Source of the DNA: Eupeodes corollae
Taxonomy: Eukaryota; Arthropoda; Insecta; Diptera; Syrphidae
Assembly: GCF_945859685.1 (NCBI RefSeq)
Contig: NC_079148.1
Location: 91,641,007 to 91,705,006 of the forward strand
Reading direction: 5' to 3'
DNA: 64,000 nt
A model generated the notes under the pieces. That model worked only from the letters and a program-made list of their open reading frames with translations, did no database searches and was not told the DNA's origin. A program made the position numbers and the translations under genes. Positions 1 to 10,706 of the stretch are shown in pieces; positions within the stretch are counted from its first letter, which is position 1, and each line of letters starts with the position of its first letter.

Positions 1-480
1 ACTTTCTCAAAGGACTAATTCGTAACTGGTAGAGTCATTTCAGGGCTATTTCCGCTGCATTCGGCCAAGGAAATTGAAGGTTTCTTTTTATTATTTTCTT
101 CGGTTAGTGATATTAATTTTTTTAAACTTAATTCGAAGCACCGATTTCTAGTTTTTCTTAGGTATCGTCAAAGATCTCAGGTTTGTGTCATTTACATCTT
201 GTAGTTACCTTAGGTACGAAAATAAATAATGTTTAGTCGAGCAGGAGGTGTACTGGGAGATGGCAAGAACCACCCCACGCGAGGAGCTGAGCCGTGCAAC
301 CACAAGCGTGCTGTGGCCTCTTCCAGTACTCCGAAGCATTCCCCCGTGGAGACCAGGCTCCAAACAATTGTTTTATTAATGCGCCTATTGGAGGCTAAAT
401 AAATATTTCATGAAACAAAAATGTGGGGGCTTGTATTTATATATATAAAAAACAAACTCCGTCCCTTTTCGATGCATAAT
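1..480. other. Unassigned sequence left of piggyBac remnant
   Basis: No convincing coding frame or repeat end is visible. The block around 240-360 is clearly more GC-rich than its AT-rich surroundings and may be part of an older mobile element, but nothing in it was recognised. Confidence 0.3.
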
Positions 481-499
481 GTTTTTAAACATCTTTTGC

Positions 500-1978
500 A
501 TTACCACCGTTCTTTCTTTTGACAAACTATGCATCACAACAGATTACTCAACTTTGGGGGAAGTGTCCATGTCCATCTTGAACAATTTTTGGCACCACTG
601 AAGAAGGCTTACGGCCGGTGTCTTCCATCAATTTCGGAGGCTAGTTGCCTCAAATATAAATGGGTAATACTGCGACGAAATTGGTCAGTAAATGTAAACG
701 CCAAGCATTAGCTTCTGCCAAATCGAGCATATAGGTGAATAAAACCCACCACCACTTTTTACCACGTATAGCTGTTCTATATACTGCAACTGACTGATCA
801 TATTGATCGAAGCCGCCAATTCCTTTATTGTAGTTTTGAAGGACAAAAGGGATATCAACGTCTGTCTTCCTTCCTTCTGTAGTTCTCCATCTTTTCACCT
901 TGCCAAATGGATGAACAAAGTCGTAGTTTGTTCCCATAATACAAACACTGTTATCGAGCAATCGTACGTACAATATTTTCTTTGCTGTATCAAACCGATA
1001 GTCAAATTCTTCTCATTTTTTTCTTCATGTCCTTGATGGAAAGCATTGATCGTCTTTTCGTTCTGTTTTCCCTCACAGTGCCTGGTACACGATAAGTTGC
1101 GGAATGGCATTCACTTTGTTCACGAGGCCTTTTCCAACACGTGTTCCCAATCTCAAATTACTGCCGATTTTCCAAAATATATATCGAAATCTTAACAATA
1201 ACCGTCAGAACTTGTAATCATCCTGTTTTTGTAACCGAATCGCACTGGCTTGCCCTTATGAACTGCTTCGATGGGTATCGTCCAAAATATTTTATCATAG
1301 ATTCATCTTTAGATAAATGTTCATGAAAAACACCCCACTGCAGAATTGTCTTGATAAGCAAATCAGCAAGTAATGGTCGTAGTTTGAACAGCTTATCGGT
1401 GAACGGTCATTGTCGCAAAAATGCAAGTATTTCCTTATATCCATGAATCTGTTCTTTGACATAACCTTAGACAGTAAGTTAGTAAGTCTAAATCCAAAGA
1501 CCAGTATAACCATTATCGGGGAAGTAAGTGATAACCCGTCAATAGTAGAATGCCAAAAAACAATTTGAGGTCATCCACATTTATTTGAAATTCGCGATTA
1601 TTTTTCTTAACTTCGTGTTCAAAACGATCATGTTAAAGACTTCCGTATCAATTATTTTTTCAAATATACTGGCCGGTGTTTGATCCTTCAGCTCATTTAA
1701 AAAAAAATCTGTTTGGGTCTGTACATTATTTGTTATCGCGGTAGAAGGCATACCATCGTACGGAACGACGTATTTGAGCCACCGCGGTTCCAAGGCCCCG
1801 ACCCTTCTATACCTTGCCAATGGTTCATCATCACTGCTATCCCATTTTTCATTTAATTCATCGTTATTATTTCGGGACTCGAATACCTCCACGTTTCCAG
1901 AGATATCCGATGGAGGAATATTTTCCAAAACATTGACTTCGTCGCCCTCCTCATTGTCCGTCAGAACTCTTGGTTTTT
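500..1978 (-). pseudogene. Decayed piggyBac-type transposase
   Basis: Three blocks in the right order on the minus strand resemble a piggyBac (PGBD) cut-and-paste transposase. The N-terminal block (about 1581-1975) has an acidic stretch followed by TPASIFEKIIDTEVFNMIV, like the start of the piggyBac domain. A middle block (about 1400-1513) carries SKNRFMDIRKYLHFCDN, the family's RYLHFCDN signature. A C-terminal block (650-973) carries YNKGIGGFDQYDQSVAVYR and IRGKKWWW, around the region where the third catalytic aspartate lies in this family. The blocks are in different frames with stops between them, so no active protein is possible. TTAA-flanked terminal repeats could not be placed. The right side is cut by a LINE fragment. 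Confidence 0.75.
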
Positions 1979-3130
1979 GGTTTCCATGCGCTCTACGTGA
2001 CCCAGCCATATTAGTCGTTGGACTTTTACCCCTGTGGCTAAGTCTACGTCGCGGGACAGGCTGTACAGCTCGTCGTTCCATCTTCTCCTCCACTCCCCTC
2101 CGCCTTTGTCCTAGACCATGCTTCTGCACCTTATAGCAGGACAGGGATGATAAGCGTCTTATATAGCGACACTTTGGTCATTCGAGAGAGGATTGCTTTC
2201 TTAGCCCAAAGAAACAGCGGTTAGCAAGAGTTATTCTGCGTTTGATCTCAGCGATGTTGTTGTTTTCTGCGTTTACAGCGAAGCCTAGTTAGACGAAGTC
2301 CTTGAATATCTCAAAGTTACGTCTGTCGATGGTGACGTTTTGACCGAGACGTCGTGTTGTAAGTCCTTTCTTGAACTGAATGCATTTTGTTTTGCCCTCA
2401 TTAACCATTAGACCTATTTTTGCCGCCTCTGCCTCAAAACTTGCAAAAGCCCGATTGACATCACGCTGATGTCCGATTATGTCAATGTCATCAGCATATG
2501 CTAGTAATTGGACAGAATTTCGAAAAATAGTGCCTCTAGTGTTGACGTGTGAGCTCTGCACTATTCTTCCAAGCACGATGTTAAAAAAATCGCATGACAG
2601 CGCATCACCTTGTATTAAACATTTTTTGACATCGAAAGGTTCTGTTAAGTTGTTTCCCACCTTTATGGAGCATTGCGAATTTTCCATGGTCATCCTGATG
2701 GAAAGATGGTGGGTGTCGATTTGGTGTTCTTGGGTTTTTTTCTAGGATCTGCCGTAATGTGAATATTTGATCGACTGTGGACTTTCCTGGTCTAAAACCA
2801 TTCTGATAAGGACCTGTCAGGTTGTTGAAGATGGGCTTTAGACGTTCACACATTACTGTAGAGAAGATTTTATAGGCGAGGTTAAGTAGACTGATTCCTC
2901 TATAGTTGGTGCAGTTTAGAGGGTCTCCTTTTTTCAGGATCGGCCAAACAAAAACTGAGGTTCCATTCATCGGGTATGCTTTCTTCCGAGCATATCTTAC
3001 AGATAAGTTGGTGCATGCTAACAACCAGCTTATCTCCAGCTGCTTTAAAGAGCTCGGCATTCAATCCATCCGTTCCAGCTTCTTTATTAGACTTTAAAAA
3101 TAGGTAGTTATTTGCCAAAATTTTCACCCA
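1979..3130 (-). mobile_element. LINE A copy 1: broken non-LTR retrotransposon, RT region
   Basis: The minus strand carries reverse transcriptase pieces in several frames: GTDGLNAELFKAAGDK, DPLNCTNYRGISLLNLAYKI, GFRPGKSTVDQIFTLRQILE and LAYADDIDIIGHQRDVN, with the YADD catalytic motif. They match the intact copy at 50925-52703 block by block. The stretch 1979-2200 matches that copy's C-terminal region only at DNA level. Frameshifts and small deletions (for example near 2700) break the frame. The 3' end is missing, and the element runs straight into the piggyBac remnant. The clade looks RTE-like from the protein pattern, but this was not tested. Confidence 0.85.
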
Positions 3131-4080
3131 AAACCAACAGTTTCCTGGAACACTCGAAAAAGTTTTTTTCTTCTACACAATTCGCTAAAGATCGCACTCT
3201 CTGAAGTAGTAACAAAAACAACCATTCTTTTTAATGTTTTTATTAACTGTAGTACTTGAATTTTTTTTTCAAATTTAAGGTTAGTAACACATTTAAAAAG
3301 CGTTTACATAAGTTGAAAATGTGAGAAATTACACAATTTGATCGATTTATTTTTTAAAAGTGAAGTGTTCGACTAATTTGAGTGTTCAGATTCACGTGAC
3401 TACTCGCAACAATTTTCAAGAACAACATTTCTTATCCTTGTGGATGAGTTGATCAGATACTGGATCTTCGACGTCCGTAGATCAAAGCTGTTATTCGTAA
3501 ACTTACTTTCTTGTAACTGTGTCCAAGGACATAGCATCCTCTGTAGTCTCTTGCACGATATTCAGAAATAAAGAAATGATGAGGAAAGTTTTGAGTAATT
3601 TAAATGGCTTTATTGTTAAATCGGAGGTTCGATTCCAAAGAATAATGGTTTAGAAAGGTGCTATGAATAATAGATAACAGCTGTGCTTTTATTTACCATA
3701 TCGGCTGACTGTCGTTGATAACATTCTTTTTCAACGAATCTAAATGTGCAGCTATTGGCCTTTTACTTCTTCAGGACATTGAATATGATTCTTCATTTTG
3801 CGAATGTTTCCTCTCTTTGAGAAACGTGAGCATCGTAGTAGATATTTGTATTTGCATTATGTAAGAAAAAACAAATTGTATTTAACATTTCTTTCCCAAA
3901 TATGTAACTAAACCACAAGTTAAATATAATATCAATAATACAGATATACAAATATTCAAGCATTATCAATTTGCAACTTTTCCAATATCATTAAATAAGT
4001 TTCGACCGAAATAAAATCAACCAATCCTTAAGGCAATTTTTAATAGCTGTTTATATCTCGTCCATATTACCTCAGCATGA
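3131..4080. other. Unassigned AT-rich stretch
   Basis: No coding frame above noise, no terminal repeats and no match to the repeat families found elsewhere in the window. Confidence 0.3.
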
Positions 4081-4084
4081 AAGG

Positions 4085-5450
4085 AAGTGAATTTTTTTTG
4101 TATACCCAGAGCAGGAAAATACTAGCAAGTCAACCGTAAAGATCTTCAAGTCTAAATCTACGACCATTCTTTCTTGAGACTCTGGAAAGATTGATTGATA
4201 TCCATTTGAGAGCAAGTATTGATACAAGACTTCTGTCTATGTTTCAACAAGCCTACTGTAAAGGGAAATCCGTGGAAACGGCGTTACACACATTAATACG
4301 CACCATTCAAAGAGAGTTCACTATTGGTGCTTTCCTTGACATCAAACATGCTGTGGGGAGTTAATTTATTTAATGCTAACTATAGCAGAATAATTCAATC
4401 AAAGCTGGGCAACTCTTCAGCAAGAAGATTCTATATTAGCAGGACACCACAATGTTGTGTTCCATATCTTCTTTTCTAGATACGTAGGGTTTCAGAGTGA
4501 TTGCTTATGCGGATGACGTTGCTTAAGATGTCTCAGGAAAGCATCTTAACACTCTTAAAGAACTCTTAGAAAATGCCTTAGATAAACTAATACTTTGGGC
4601 TGATTTGATTGGACTGTGTGTCGACCCACACAAAATGATTCAGTATTATTTTCGAGAAAATACAAAATTCCATTAGTTAACACTCCCTATATTAAAGGTA
4701 TCAAATCTCAAAAGAGGTATCTGGGTCTCATTTTAGACAAAAAACTAAATTAGAAACGTAACATAAAAGAAAAATTCAGAAAAACCTGCTGTAGATCTCT
4801 AGCGGATCACTTCGCACGACCCCATACATCTCCTAATACCTCTTGATATACTTAGGAAACAAATAGTTGCAAGCTCTTCTATTCGCAACATTGGCCAATC
4901 CGTAGTTCTTAAATATTTAAAACCAATTGCACGCACACAGACTACACAATTCCCCACCTGCAATTCGACACCAACTTTCAGATTTCTTTACCTTCCAGAT
5001 CTTTCTGGGAGGATAGGGCACTAATGGAAGAAGAGTCAGTCCACTTTTAATCAGATGGATCAAAAACAAATGAAGTGGTTGGTGGAGGTGTGTATGCTGA
5101 ACGACTCCCATTCTTCCCAATCATTGTAGCGTGTTCCAGGCGGAACTTTGGAGATTCCAGAAATCTTGTCCTGGCTTAAAGAAAACGTGATATTAGCACC
5201 TTAATATTCGTATTTTCTCAGATAGTGAGGCAGCTATCAAATCTCTCGACTCTGCCTCTACAAACTCTATTACAGCCCAACACTGTCGATCATCTCTAAT
5301 GGATATGCACAACAGTTTAATATTTAAGATGAGGAAGAGGAGGAAACAGTTCCTTACACCTCCTCTGTACATGCCCTGCTTCTTCATACCTTTGTATAAG
5401 GGACTCAAAGTGGTTTCATTGAGCCTAAAAGAAATCCTTAAAATTCATGT
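4085..5450 (+). mobile_element. LINE D copy 1: broken non-LTR retrotransposon with RT and RNase H
   Basis: Translating across stops and frameshifts gives recognisable I/LOA-superfamily pieces: RLIDIHLRASIDTRLLSMFQ, AYCKGKSVETALHTLIRTIQ and FLDIKHAV (RT, about 4190-4360), an AYADDV-type block near 4505, LWADLIGLCVDPHK near 4595, and an RNase H part with SDGSKTNEVVGGGVYAERLP (about 5045-5110) and SDSEAAIKSLDSAS (about 5220-5265). RNase H downstream of RT is typical of I- and LOA-type elements. Many stops and a deletion around 4370-4500 make it a fossil. The same family appears in reverse at 25303-26420. Confidence 0.7.
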
Positions 5451-5623
5451 GGTATCGCAATGGACCAATAAAATGGTCATCACGAACAACCACTTTAACA
5501 TTACCTACAAGAAATCAGCCAATTTCCGTAGACTGTTTGCGAATATCAAACCTATACTTCTCAGTCTATATATGCTATTCATATCTCTTTTTTAGAACAT
5601 TAAAAAATGTCAAAGAAAAAATT

Positions 5624-6553
5624 AAAAGAGGCTGGGATGCGACCCACTCTGCTAACTTCCCATCCCGTTTTACGATTTGTCTTGCTTAAAAGTTTGTAGG
5701 TTTTCGTGTTAGGATTTGTTACTTGAAGTATTCTTAAAAATTTTAAATTTGCCAACAATGTTTTTCTTATAAAGAAATAGTTTAGTTTGAAAATCTAGTT
5801 TTGTTTAATAGATTTTTAGTCGAAAACAAATTTTAATTTTTACAAATTGGATGAATGAAATTAATTTGAGAGATATCAAGAACCGAACATCAATTTTTAA
5901 AAATTTAAAAACGGAGTGTGGATGTTTTATAAAAAAAAAGTACTGAATGTCGAACGCAATATTTTCTGTGAAATAAAAAACCTTTGAAAACAATATTTTT
6001 AATTTTTGAAAAGCTATTTGAGTCGAAAGTAAATTTTTACCAGGTTTTAGTATTGTTTTTTTGCAGGGTGTTTTATTTTTTGCACAATAACTGTCAATTC
6101 GATTTTTCTCAAAATTTAAATGAATGTTGACAACAGTATTTTTAAGAGATAAAAGTAGTTTAAATCCAATATCTCAAATTTTTGAAAAGATATTTGAGTC
6201 GAAATTCAATTTTTACCGACTTTGAGTAATGTTTTTTAGGTTTTTTTTTAACTGTCAATTCGATTTTTCTCAAAATTATATCTGATATCAAAAAAGTTAT
6301 TATTCGTTGTACAAAATTGTTTTGGAGATAAATTGTATTCGTAAAATTTTCGAGGTTTTTCTTTTTTTGGATTTTTTTCAAAAAATATACTTGTTTGGTA
6401 TTACGTTAAATTTAATTCAAGTCTCTAGCGTTTTTGGTTCGTAAGATATTTAGGGTTAACCAAAATGTTCACCATTTTTTTAAACTGCTATGGTAAAAAA
6501 AATCAACCACGCCATTTTCTTGAGAGCCCTTTCTGCATCTTTCTCCATTATTC
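5624..6553 (-). mobile_element. X1: foldback-type element, one arm, minus orientation
   Basis: Opens with the family's inner-end motif (AGAGGCTGGGATGCGACCC at 5627), then runs through degenerate AT-rich monomers with recurring phrases such as GATATTTGAGTCGAAA, CAATTCGATTTTTCTCAAAA and TTTGGTTCGTAAGATATTTAGGG, and reaches the arm segment ending CTTGAGAGCCCTTTCTGC near 6535. The outer end with the GGGTCCGATTTG block is missing, replaced by the hairpin at 6557-6700. No coding sequence is present. Family membership rests on repeated alignment by eye with the copies at 12190, 15882, 45552 and 56690. Confidence 0.65.
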
Positions 6554-6556
6554 AGC

Positions 6557-6700
6557 CCTATCATGAATTCCATCGTAATCGGAAATTTGTACGAATCCCG
6601 AAAAAATGTATCATGAAATCCGTTCGTAATCAAAATTGTGTGAGATTTTCCACTACGAACGGATTTCATGATACTGTTTTTCAGGATTCGTATGATAGGG
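6557..6700. repeat. Long perfect-arm hairpin (snap-back repeat)
   Basis: Arms at 6590-6628 and 6654-6692 are 39 nt long and reverse-complementary with three mismatches, with a continuous 20-bp perfect core and a 25-nt loop. Short outer arms CCCTATCAT at 6557 and ATGATAGGG at 6692 extend the symmetry to the edges. It sits exactly where X1 is cut off. It may be a small MITE or the product of a repair event. Confidence 0.8.
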
Positions 6701-6789
6701 AAAGATGGGGCGTCGAAAGGCGTTCAACATTCGCGTAGTACGGCTAAAAAATGAATCTCTTGCTCATTACTTTCAGTGGGAATAGTCCC

Positions 6790-7290
6790 ATTAAAAAGTT
6801 TTTATGACTTATGAGCTTACAAAATTCAAACCAAATTTTTGAGCTTCTGAAATCACTTGGTACATAAAAGTTTTTTTTTATCGGTCTACGTTTTGATGAA
6901 CTTTTAAAAATAGAGGACAGACCAAGAAGTGGTCGCCCAAGCAGCGCTAGAACAACTGCGAAAGTAAAAGATGTGCGTGAACGAATTTGCAGAAATCCTC
7001 TTCGACAACAAAGCCAAAATACCGCAAGATTGGCTTCGAAGCAACATTCCCGATTTTATCGCCGCTGAGGATTGGCCATCAGGAAGTCAAAATTTGGATC
7101 CGTGTGACTACAGTTTGTGGGCTGAGTTAGAGAGCATTGCTTGTAAGACTCCCCATCGAAATTTGGACAGCCTGAAGTGAGCCCTAATAACGACAGCGCC
7201 GTCGACTTTTTTTATTGCATATTGCGTGAAAGTAGACTATTTTAATAGCGTTTTTGAAATGTAACAGAACTACGTAATTTAAAATGAATC
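6790..7290 (+). pseudogene. Internally deleted mariner-type transposase
   Basis: An N-terminal helix-turn-helix tail, EDRPRSGRPSSARTTAKVKD (about 6910-6970), is followed by RERICRNPLRQQSQNTARLA in a neighbouring frame, then a C-terminal part at 7015-7180 with DWLRSNIPDFIAAEDWPSGS, NLDPCDYSLWAELE and KTPHRNLDSLK. PSGSxxLxPxDYxLW surrounds the last catalytic acidic residue in mariner transposases. The middle of the catalytic domain, with the first two aspartates, is missing, so DNA-binding and C-terminal ends lie almost side by side. This is the form expected of a non-autonomous deletion derivative. Terminal repeats were not found. Confidence 0.7.
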
Positions 7291-7294
7291 CTTT

Positions 7295-8412
7295 ACGACA
7301 TGGCTTTTAATCGATGGGTGTTTGGAAAACTTTAAATAAGCATTTACGTTTGAAACCAAAGAAAAAAAAAACATTAGACCTATTTTTGTTCAGCAGCAAC
7401 CTTGCCATAAGGTAACTTTTATAAAGTGAAACTTATTTACTTAAAAATGTTATGGTTTACTTTTTGGTTACATACTTTTAAACAGCTCAACAAATTGATT
7501 TATTTTTTAATTTACTTTTTCTTTTCTAGGTATGTAGAATGTAGATACGTTTAAAAAATCTATATCTTTATGTATGCCTATGTTATATTAACATTTTTGT
7601 ATACACAAGTTTTAAAATTCTAAGCAACTTGACCTATAAAAGCAAGAATTACGTGCACTCAGTCGTGCATTTTTTTAATCTGCTTTATTTGGTGTGAGTT
7701 AGTTATGAGAATAATATTTTATTTGTTTGTGATGCCTTTGGGGAAAATTTTGTCTTAAATTCCTTTATTTGAAAATTCAATTCAAAAATATATTATTTTA
7801 AACATAAATTAAATAAGCAAACGCAATGAAAAATGGCTATATTCTTTTAATTAACAAAATTGGTGTCTGATTATCAAACAAAAATAATAGCAACCACACA
7901 TTTATGTTAATTATGTAGCTGCTGCTGTTGCTGCTACTGCAATTCAGAGAAAATAAATGAATCAAACATAAAAACTTGATATTGAATTTGCAAGGATTTC
8001 AAGATGATGATGATGATGACTATCCTTCAAGGTGATCAACATTAAACTTTCAATAATTGCAACAAAAAGCAAAGCAACAAATATTTAATTTCAGCCCAGG
8101 AAAATAATGTAAAACGAGTTATGGGTCACCCTTACTCTCACTACCACTCTTTTTGACTTTTGTGGTTAAAGTATATATTACGTGGTTAAGGGTAGAAGAT
8201 GGAAGAATTAATTGTTTTTAATATAAAACAGAACATAATAATTATACATAATTACAAACATAATTAAGGAGAATGAATGATAAGTCAATAATAAATAGGT
8301 TAAAATAAAATGTAAGTCTTCATTGCACGAACTTGTTGTTATGGATGTTAAATTCGTTTGAATTTTGGCTTAAATTAAAACAATAAGTTATGTTTAAAAC
8401 TAAAACCTATTT
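7295..8412. other. Unassigned AT-rich stretch with short microsatellites
   Basis: Contains a short GAT run near 8005 and a GCTGCT-type run near 7918 but no supported gene. It may be host DNA between transposon insertions. Confidence 0.3.
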
Positions 8413-9304
8413 TTAACTTCCCATAAGAAGTTATTGTAATGGGTCCGATTTGTCGAATTAAAAATTTTGCCATTTCTCGACGTTTCAAGGTCCCTAGAGT
8501 CGAAATAAAAGATTTTTAGAAATATGTCTGTGCGTGCGTGTGTATAGCTCAAGAACCAGAAGAGATATTGACTTCAAATAAATTTTGTTATACAGATAAA
8601 AATGCAGAAAGGGCTCTCAAGAAAATTGAGTGGGTGGATTTTTGTTACCATAGCAATTTAAAAAAAAGGTGACATTGTTAATCAGGTAACATTTTGAGAA
8701 AAATCGAATTGACAGTTTTTTTAGCAAAAAATAAATAGCTAAAAAAATTTATAAAATTTGTAAAAATTGATTTTCGAAATTTTTCTTAAAGATTAACTAA
8801 AAATTACGAACTACATTTTGTACATGAAAAAATAGTTTGATTTCAAAATCAATTTTTTTAATAAGAATTTTAGTCGAAAGCAAATTTTTTTCTTATATAA
8901 ACATATACTGATTTGTTTACCAATTTTGCGTACTATTTTTTGTAGATTTAAATTTTTATAAAAAAGCTGTCTGTTGTTTTATAAAAAAATAACTGTATGT
9001 AAAAACAATATTATCCATAAGTCGAAGCCAATATTTTTGATTTTGATAAGATACTTTGGTCGTAAATCAATTTTTGGGTTACCCAAAATGTTCAAAAAAA
9101 ACACCAACTTAATTTTTTTGAGAGTCCTTTCTGCATGTTTTTGCATTATTGTCTATTTAACAAAATTTGTTTTGATATATGGGCAACGAAAAAAGCTTCC
9201 CGAAAATCTATTATGTAGATTCTATGAACCTTGAAATGTCGAGAAATGTCAATGTTTCATTTGACAAAACGGATCAATTACAATGACTTCGTATGGGAAG
9301 TTAA
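8413..9304. mobile_element. X2: short foldback element with TTAA at both ends
   Basis: The left end begins TTAACTTCCCATAAGAAG at 8413 and continues TTATTGTAATGGGTCCGATT. The right end carries the same sequence in reverse, ending at the TTAA of 9301-9304. The inverted ends stay alignable for roughly 200 bp, including the block around AAGGTCCCTAGAGTCG and the block around GGGCTCTCAAGAAAATTG. A small hairpin (ACTTC...GAAGT) lies just inside the TTAA. There is no coding region. This is the shortest complete copy in the window, about 0.9 kb. Confidence 0.8.
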
Positions 9305-10260
9305 TAACCAAATTTTTTAAAAAATATACAGAACAGTTTAGCAAATCTTTACATCGCTTTGGAGAAAGTAAGATTATTGCACTTGATATTTCAAAAGCAT
9401 TTAATAGGGTTTGTTATCAGGCTCTTTTATCGAAAATGCGTGCTTTCGGTTTTCATGAATCCCTCCTTCATTGGATTAGTAATTACCTTTCGGATCGTGC
9501 AATACAAGTTGTATTGAATCGATTCAAGTCTAAAAACCACAAAATAAATGTTGTTGTGCCCCAGGGTTCTGTTCTATCTCCAACACTCTTTCTAATTTTT
9601 ACTAATGATCTCATGTCTGCAATTTCTAATCCAATACGTTGTTCCGCTGACGATAGTACTCTTAGCTTTTCATATTCGTTTTCAGACTCACACGTGGAAT
9701 GATCACATACGCGATGTCGCCAAAAATGTCGCAAAATGTTTGCGTTTTCTGAGGCGATGCAAGAAGTTTTTCTCCCCCTTTGATCTAGCTGTTATCTACC
9801 AGACTTATATATGTACGTCCAGAGCTTGAGTATAACTCCAATAGAGCATTTAGATTGATTATTAATAATACCATCAAAGGGTTATTTACGTCGACTACGT
9901 AAAATTACAGTTATTTTAACGGTTTATGCTCTATAGAAATAGCCAGCTGCATTCCTCCCCTTAAACAGTTCAACCGTAATACTCGCGCTTCTAGGAATGC
10001 TCATCAGTATACCCTCGATTCCAACTTCGGTCGTACTGTCAAATACAGAGATTCGTTCTTTAGCCGTACTACGTGAATGCGGAATGCCTTGCCACACTCT
10101 GTTTAGGAAGCCATTGCAATATTTAGGAATTTAAAACCAATGTGCAACGACACCTCCTTTCAACCCCTCTCTCCCTTTCCTAGTACTCACATTGTGTCTA
10201 CATAATAAGAGTAGTATTATCCCCTTGAGTGTGTGGTTATTATACAAAAAAAGATAAGAC
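9305..10260 (+). mobile_element. LINE B copy 1: 5'-truncated Jockey-like non-LTR element
   Basis: An open stretch at 9283-9702 encodes RT motifs: IALDISKAFNRVCYQALLSK (motif A), VPQGSVLSPTLFLIFTNDLM and ADDSTLS (the FADD-type catalytic box, here altered just before ADD). About 300 bp are then missing relative to the copy at 26880-28085, and the frame resumes at WNDHIRDVAKNVAKCLRFLR (about 9690). The C-terminal piece KQFNRNTRASRNAHQYTLDS is at about 9965-10020. Its start abuts the TTAA end of X2, as copy 2 abuts X3, which shows the two belong to a tandem duplication. Confidence 0.8.
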
Positions 10261-10706
10261 AATTCAAAACTTACTTGTCATTTTGGTTTTCAAAGTTGTT
10301 CAGTATTTATAGCACTTCGTTATTATTTTTTCTACAAATAATTGTAAAACCAAAATAAAAACATTGTTTTGTTTTTGAAAGCTGACTTTGACTAAATTGT
10401 TTAAATATAGGGAAAAACATAAGCTGTTAAAAAAAGTTAGTATTAACAAATATAGCGCCATATGTTGCAATACACATAGTTAGACCATAATCCAGAAAAC
10501 AATACATTTTCCTTAAGTTTTCATTTCATTCAGCTTCAATTTACAAAATTGAAAACATAAAAACAAATTAAATATAAATTATTTTCTGAAAATTGTCCAT
10601 TTCATTAAGTTTAACTTAGTTCTAGAATGGAATCGGCTAAGTTGATTTTTGATAAATGACAATCAAAATGACCGAATTTGATCTACGTAAGATGATAGTC
10701 AAATAG
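10261..10706. other. Non-coding flank of duplicated unit 1
   Basis: Shares segments with 15230-15550, for example TTTTTGAAAGCTGACTT and TTTTTGATAAATGA. It ends in the 10-bp target duplication AGTCAAATAG at 10697-10706. Confidence 0.6.

Noticed and set aside
8413..9304. Helitron-type hairpin end for element X
   Set aside because: The terminal hairpin exists, but both ends are inverted copies and no CTRR end or AT target was found.
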